This document shows positions 59,889-64,000 of a DNA stretch of 64,000 bases, piece after piece. Origin of the DNA: Tritrichomonas musculus (taxonomy: Eukaryota > Parabasalia > Tritrichomonadida > Tritrichomonadidae); assembly GCA_039105265.1 (NCBI GenBank), contig JAPFFF010000008.1, positions 2,046,001 through 2,110,000 of the forward strand. Direction: 5' to 3'. Under the pieces are notes generated by a model that made no database searches, was not told where the DNA came from, and worked only from the letters and a program-made list of their open reading frames with translations. A program made the position numbers and the translations under genes. Positions within the stretch are counted from its first letter, which is position 1. Each line of letters begins with the position of its first letter.

Positions 59889-59912
59889 CTAAAAGGTCGA
59901 CCAAAAGCCCTC

Positions 59913-59920
59913 TAACCGTT
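59913..59920 (-). promoter_or_regulatory. Myb-type promoter motif upstream of uL23 gene
   Basis: AACGGTTA on the minus strand, 25-32 bases before the ATG, resembles the Myb-recognition core reported for trichomonad core promoters. Its position in a short, otherwise A-rich leader supports a promoter role, but one copy is weak evidence. Confidence 0.3.
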
Positions 59921-60544
59921 TTCGTAAAGCATTAAATTTTTTTTTTCAATACTTAAAAGAAATAAAAAAAAAAACTAAAGACATTATGATTTTCAGATTG
60001 TATATATTCGATTTTATTATTTCTTTCATTAATATTAAAATTTGGAAAGTTAGTATCATATGAAAGAAAAAAATATAAAGATTAAATATAAAATAAAACA
60101 CATTTAATGTTGATTATGATGTAGTTAGGAATTTGTAAAGAATATACTAGTATTTAGAATTATTAATTAAAATTCATTATTGCATGAAACCGATCATAAA
60201 AAAATTCCATTAAACATGTTTTACAAACCAAATTTAGTATATAAGCACGAATTTAAATTAAATAATTGAGAAATAGTCAGCAGAAGTTTTGGAATATTAA
60301 TCATGTTGATGCATAAAATTTTTCGATTAACTTTTTATTTGAAATTTTTTTTATTTTTTGAAAATTTGAAAACTATGAAAATATTTCTATGAATAAATGT
60401 GATATAATTACATTCTTTATTCGAAAAAGTTTTGTTTTAAACCTTAACAACTGCTTTTGATTTTCTATAATTATTATTACTATTGATAAAAATATCAGTT
60501 TTGTTTTAATTTCTTTTTTTTTAATGTGAAAATAGAAGAAAAAC
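59921..60544. promoter_or_regulatory. Divergent spacer, uL23 and BEACH genes
   Basis: About 620 bp of A/T-rich DNA between divergent starts; no gene. It holds both promoters. Confidence 0.4.
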
Positions 60545-63500
60545 ATGGATAAAATAATGAAAAATTTTAGGAATTATTATAAAATTTCAATGGCCGATTC
60601 CCAGCTTCATTCTCCTAATGACCCAGTTGTCTCAATTCTTCAATTTTGCAGCGCATCGCAGCTGGGAAAGGTTCAAGATACTGATGTTCAGAATTTATTA
60701 AATCAGAATCCTTTACCATCTTTATCAACAAAAGATATCTCTAATATTATTTCTAATCGTTTACAAGGCCAGCCTTTTCCAGCTGCTCTGAAAGGAATCC
60801 AACTTAATTTTTCATTTAAATCAAACTGTTTAACACAGATTAAAAGCTTAAGATTAATAAATCCAATCGATTTCGAAGCAATTACAAGATTTGTCCTATT
60901 TTCGTATATATCATGGATATATAAATATGAAACTGTTCAAACATGGCCAGAAATGACATCAGAACTTATGATTTTATTTGATTTATTTACAATAATAGTA
61001 AAGCCCACGAATTTAGAAACAGTGCAAATTGCTTTTTTCACTGCGTTTATTATTTTTATTAATACCAATTTCACGACTGATAATTTTTGCAGCGTTTTAA
61101 CTTATCTCCAGAGTTTTATAACCAAAGGTGGAAAATCTCTTATAAAAGTCGATGGTTTTTTCGAGAACATACTTACTAAATTAACATCTTCACAGAAATC
61201 AACCTATTCAAGTTGTATTCCACATCTATTAAAATTGATATCAGGAACAACTTTAAGTGTCGGATTTGATTACTCGCCATCTTCAGCAGAACATATTATT
61301 CTAATGATATCACGCCAAGTATTAGCGTTTGATGGTATTTCTCTTCAATTATTTGGTCAATTAGCTCAATTTGTCAATGAGCCCACTAAAGTGCAAATAA
61401 TAGAAATGATTTCAAATACAATAAGTATTTGTATCAACCAATCCAAGTTTGATCTTTCTGTTGATATCCAAGAATCATCTCCCAGCAATACAAATGGTCC
61501 TTTCTCGATTTCTTTTTCATTTCCAAAAGAGTCAATTAACAGTTTCTCTGACGGTTTTGACATTCAGAAAGAAAATCCACGTCTTGAAATTGTTCCATCA
61601 TACAAAGATTTGCTTGATTCAGAGCTCTATCAAAAAGTTGTTACTTTATGTCAATCACTAAATAACGAGATTGACATTTTGGCGTCACTTTTCAGTTCAA
61701 TTGGAAAGAACATCAGCAAGTCTAAAAACATCTTCACCGGAATTGCCTTTCTAACCGTTCTTTCCTATGAAATTCGGCAACAAACATCTACTTTTCCAGC
61801 AACTTTTCCAAAAGTGATGTCATTTGTCCAACCGTCGCTTGTTTTCAATCACGGAATTGTCTGTGATGAGACCATGAAAATGCTCAACTCGTTACGTCAT
61901 TACCTTTTTGGAATCATGCTTGACGAGAGCGAAATGGTGCTTTGTACAATTCTGAATGATTCTGGTCGATTTCCACTTTTTCTGAGGGAGACGTTACTGA
62001 GGATGATTGATTACAAATCAAAAATGATCAACATTTTATCCAAATCAACCCAACTGTTAAAACCGCTTTCAACCGCCATTTCATATGTCCAACAACTTTG
62101 TTTTGAAGGTCGAAATGAGTTTGATTCTGTTCGACTTGTAATTTTGCAGTTTGTATCGTTAATCACATCACTGAATGCAATTGCCCGTAAAGCAATTTTT
62201 GAGGACATGATGTTTGTGACTTCTTACTTGTCTTTTATATTTGATCCCAACATTGACGTGAAGAAATTTGTCATGAATCAAATTAATGAATATTTGAAGA
62301 AATTTTCATCACAAGAAAATCCACAATCGGCGATTATATCGACAATATATTCGATTATTGCTGTGATGAAGACTGATTTCATGCAGGATCGAAATGCACA
62401 AATCATCATTGATTTGATTGAATTAATGAATGATGTTTTAGACGTTCATCCCGAAGCAACAAGTGTATTCAGCATGATTGACACTGCTTTATTTGATGCT
62501 TTTCAAGAGATAAAGAAGACTTCCAAATGTGAAGAATTCTTCATTTTAAGTATTAAGTTTTTAATTAGAGTGTCACCTAATTTATCTATTCCTGTTCGAA
62601 ACAAGGATGTTTTTGAGAAGGCTTCATTTGCTCTTTATGGTTCCAATCCACCTAAAAAAGTTCTTGAATCATTCATTCAATTAATGCTTGCTGATGGAAC
62701 GTTTTATTTTTATGTTGATAATGAAATTAACAGGAAATTATCTGGTTGTAAGATAAAGAATAATGTCATGATTCCCGTCATTTTTGAAATCTTTGAAAAA
62801 ACTGAATTTCGTGATGATATAGTAAAATTAATGGACCAACTTCTTGATGAACCAAATAACGTCATAGCTTGTCGAACAGCAAACTTTGATAAGCAGCTTC
62901 TTCAGCTATATGTAAGTGATTATAAGAACAATGAATATGCACGATCACTATTCACCAAGATTGTTTTAAATTTAACTTCTGTCTCTGTTGTTTTAAGTTA
63001 TGTTTCTTATCTTTCACCATTGAAAAAAGATAATCAACCTTGTCTTCCAAATAACATGCCAATCCTTCTTGATTATTTGGATGAATTGTTATGTAAAACA
63101 CTTGAAACTCAATCAGAAGTGACTCGGCTTCTTCCAATTAAGCAAGAAAAATCACATGTAATTATGCTTGATAATAACAATCCTTCATTTTCATATTGTT
63201 GTTGGCTTTCAATTGACACAATGTTTCCGCAATATTTTCCACAACTATTTCAAGCATTTGATGAAGATAAGAATTTGATTGAAGTTTTCATTTCGATGTA
63301 TAAAATAAAGATTCAAATTGATCCTCAAAAAATTAGTAAATCAATCACACTTGATTTTAATTTGCCAGTTAATCAATGGTCATTTTTAGCACTTTCTTTT
63401 TACACAATTGATGAAAACACAAATGCTATTAAGAGTACAAATTCATCAGTAACAAACAATGACAATATCTCTAATGAAACCTTTGAAGACATGAGTTTTG

Positions 63501-64000
63501 CAAGTGGTGGAAATAGTCTTAATATAACCAACATCGATTCCAATAGTTCTGATTTTGAAGACATTTCCGACACTGAAAGTGACGTGACAACTGATTATCA
63601 AGCCGATGCATTGACAAAAAGTTCAAGTAACATTGATTTTTATGAGGCAGCTAATCGTTCAATAGGAAGTATTCAATCTTCTGATGATGTATATGTTGAT
63701 TTAATCATTGATGGAAAAATTGTAGCAACTTCTAAATTCAACAAAAAATACATGGTGAAAGGCAAATGTAAATTTGTATTTTGTGGTACTTTAATGAATT
63801 CTCTTCCTACGAATAATTATACTGTTGTTGGTCCTTTTGCTATTTATGATCTTCTTGATACCAACAAATGTAAGAAGTTAATGAGTGAAGAACAAAGATT
63901 CTTCGGTAGATGTTTATCAACAATTCAACAGCCTCTTTACATTTATCAGCCTTATTCAAATGGTCCACAACAAAGGCAATCATCTTTCAGTGCCATTTTA
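60545..64000 (+). CDS. BEACH-family protein, N-terminal part (3' end outside window)
   Basis: The frame is open from the ATG at 60545 to the window edge. A second in-frame ATG at 60590 (MADSQLHSPNDPVVSIL) looks the more natural start and gives 1137 codons. Residues ~1-850 are helical, armadillo-like. Around SFSYCCWLSIDTMFPQYFPQLFQ..LDFNLPVNQWSFLALSFYTIDENT (~860-945), interrupted by an acidic Ser/Asn/Asp insert, and then VYVDLIIDGKIVATSKFN..CKFVFCGT, it shows the concanavalin-A-like domain that precedes PH-BEACH-WD40 in LYST/neurobeachin proteins. The BEACH domain itself would lie beyond the window. Members govern lysosome and vesicle traffic. Confidence is good for the family and lower for the subtype. 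Confidence 0.75.
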   Translation, partial: MDKIMKNFRNYYKISMADSQLHSPNDPVVSILQFCSASQLGKVQDTDVQNLLNQNPLPSLSTKDISNIISNRLQGQPFPAALKGIQLNFSFKSNCLTQIKSLRLINPIDFEAITRFVLFSYISWIYKYETVQTWPEMTSELMILFDLFTIIVKPTNLETVQIAFFTAFIIFINTNFTTDNFCSVLTYLQSFITKGGKSLIKVDGFFENILTKLTSSQKSTYSSCIPHLLKLISGTTLSVGFDYSPSSAEHIILMISRQVLAFDGISLQLFGQLAQFVNEPTKVQIIEMISNTISICINQSKFDLSVDIQESSPSNTNGPFSISFSFPKESINSFSDGFDIQKENPRLEIVPSYKDLLDSELYQKVVTLCQSLNNEIDILASLFSSIGKNISKSKNIFTGIAFLTVLSYEIRQQTSTFPATFPKVMSFVQPSLVFNHGIVCDETMKMLNSLRHYLFGIMLDESEMVLCTILNDSGRFPLFLRETLLRMIDYKSKMINILSKSTQLLKPLSTAISYVQQLCFEGRNEFDSVRLVILQFVSLITSLNAIARKAIFEDMMFVTSYLSFIFDPNIDVKKFVMNQINEYLKKFSSQENPQSAIISTIYSIIAVMKTDFMQDRNAQIIIDLIELMNDVLDVHPEATSVFSMIDTALFDAFQEIKKTSKCEEFFILSIKFLIRVSPNLSIPVRNKDVFEKASFALYGSNPPKKVLESFIQLMLADGTFYFYVDNEINRKLSGCKIKNNVMIPVIFEIFEKTEFRDDIVKLMDQLLDEPNNVIACRTANFDKQLLQLYVSDYKNNEYARSLFTKIVLNLTSVSVVLSYVSYLSPLKKDNQPCLPNNMPILLDYLDELLCKTLETQSEVTRLLPIKQEKSHVIMLDNNNPSFSYCCWLSIDTMFPQYFPQLFQAFDEDKNLIEVFISMYKIKIQIDPQKISKSITLDFNLPVNQWSFLALSFYTIDENTNAIKSTNSSVTNNDNISNETFEDMSFASGGNSLNITNIDSNSSDFEDISDTESDVTTDYQADALTKSSSNIDFYEAANRSIGSIQSSDDVYVDLIIDGKIVATSKFNKKYMVKGKCKFVFCGTLMNSLPTNNYTVVGPFAIYDLLDTNKCKKLMSEEQRFFGRCLSTIQQPLYIYQPYSNGPQQRQSSFSAIL

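Overview
The window looks like nuclear DNA of a parabasalid (trichomonad) protist, most likely a Tritrichomonas-type genome. The grounds are: very AT-rich spacers with compact genes that appear uninterrupted; BspA-like leucine-rich surface proteins; DUF3447/ankyrin proteins; a kinase fused to Sel1 repeats; a MATE transporter; a eukaryotic uL23 ribosomal protein; a BEACH-family protein; and full-length Maverick/Polinton DNA. Reading frames use the standard code. The species is inferred from gene style, not from a search.

Layout. 1-8.9 kb: two divergent paralogous calponin-homology (CH) rod proteins. 9.6-12.7 kb: a BspA-like membrane protein with two in-frame stops. 13.2-15.6 kb: a protein kinase with coiled coil and Sel1 repeats. 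16.3-21.5 kb: a gene graveyard with a bZIP-like fragment, an orphan ORF, the tail of a membrane protein and a broken ankyrin-LRR fusion. 21.82-39.92 kb: an 18.1 kb Maverick/Polinton with 310-bp terminal inverted repeats (TIRs) and a 5-bp target duplication. 40.1 kb: a tRNA-Met gene. 41.17-45.42 kb: a second, small Maverick-like element with identical 256-bp TIRs and a 5-bp duplication, itself entered by a 767-bp TA-flanked mariner-type MITE. 45.4-50.6 kb: a gene desert holding several small inverted-repeat elements. 50.6-64 kb: a normal gene cluster (MATE transporter, Tubby-like protein, membrane thioredoxin/PDI-like protein, ankyrin protein, armadillo-like protein, uL23, BEACH protein).

The large Maverick carries a capsid module (jelly-roll capsid candidate, small beta protein, pVI-like amphipathic peptide, packaging ATPase), a 1713-residue fibre-like protein with phage-style linker repeats, KilA-N and NUMOD4-like proteins, an integrase and a polymerase-N-like protein. 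I see neither a polymerase catalytic core nor a protease, so it looks structurally young but incomplete. The points most worth following are the giant fibre protein, a shared palindrome upstream of two Maverick genes, a pairing of CRE palindromes with a bZIP-like basic region in the small element, and short T-rich inserts in a host ankyrin gene.
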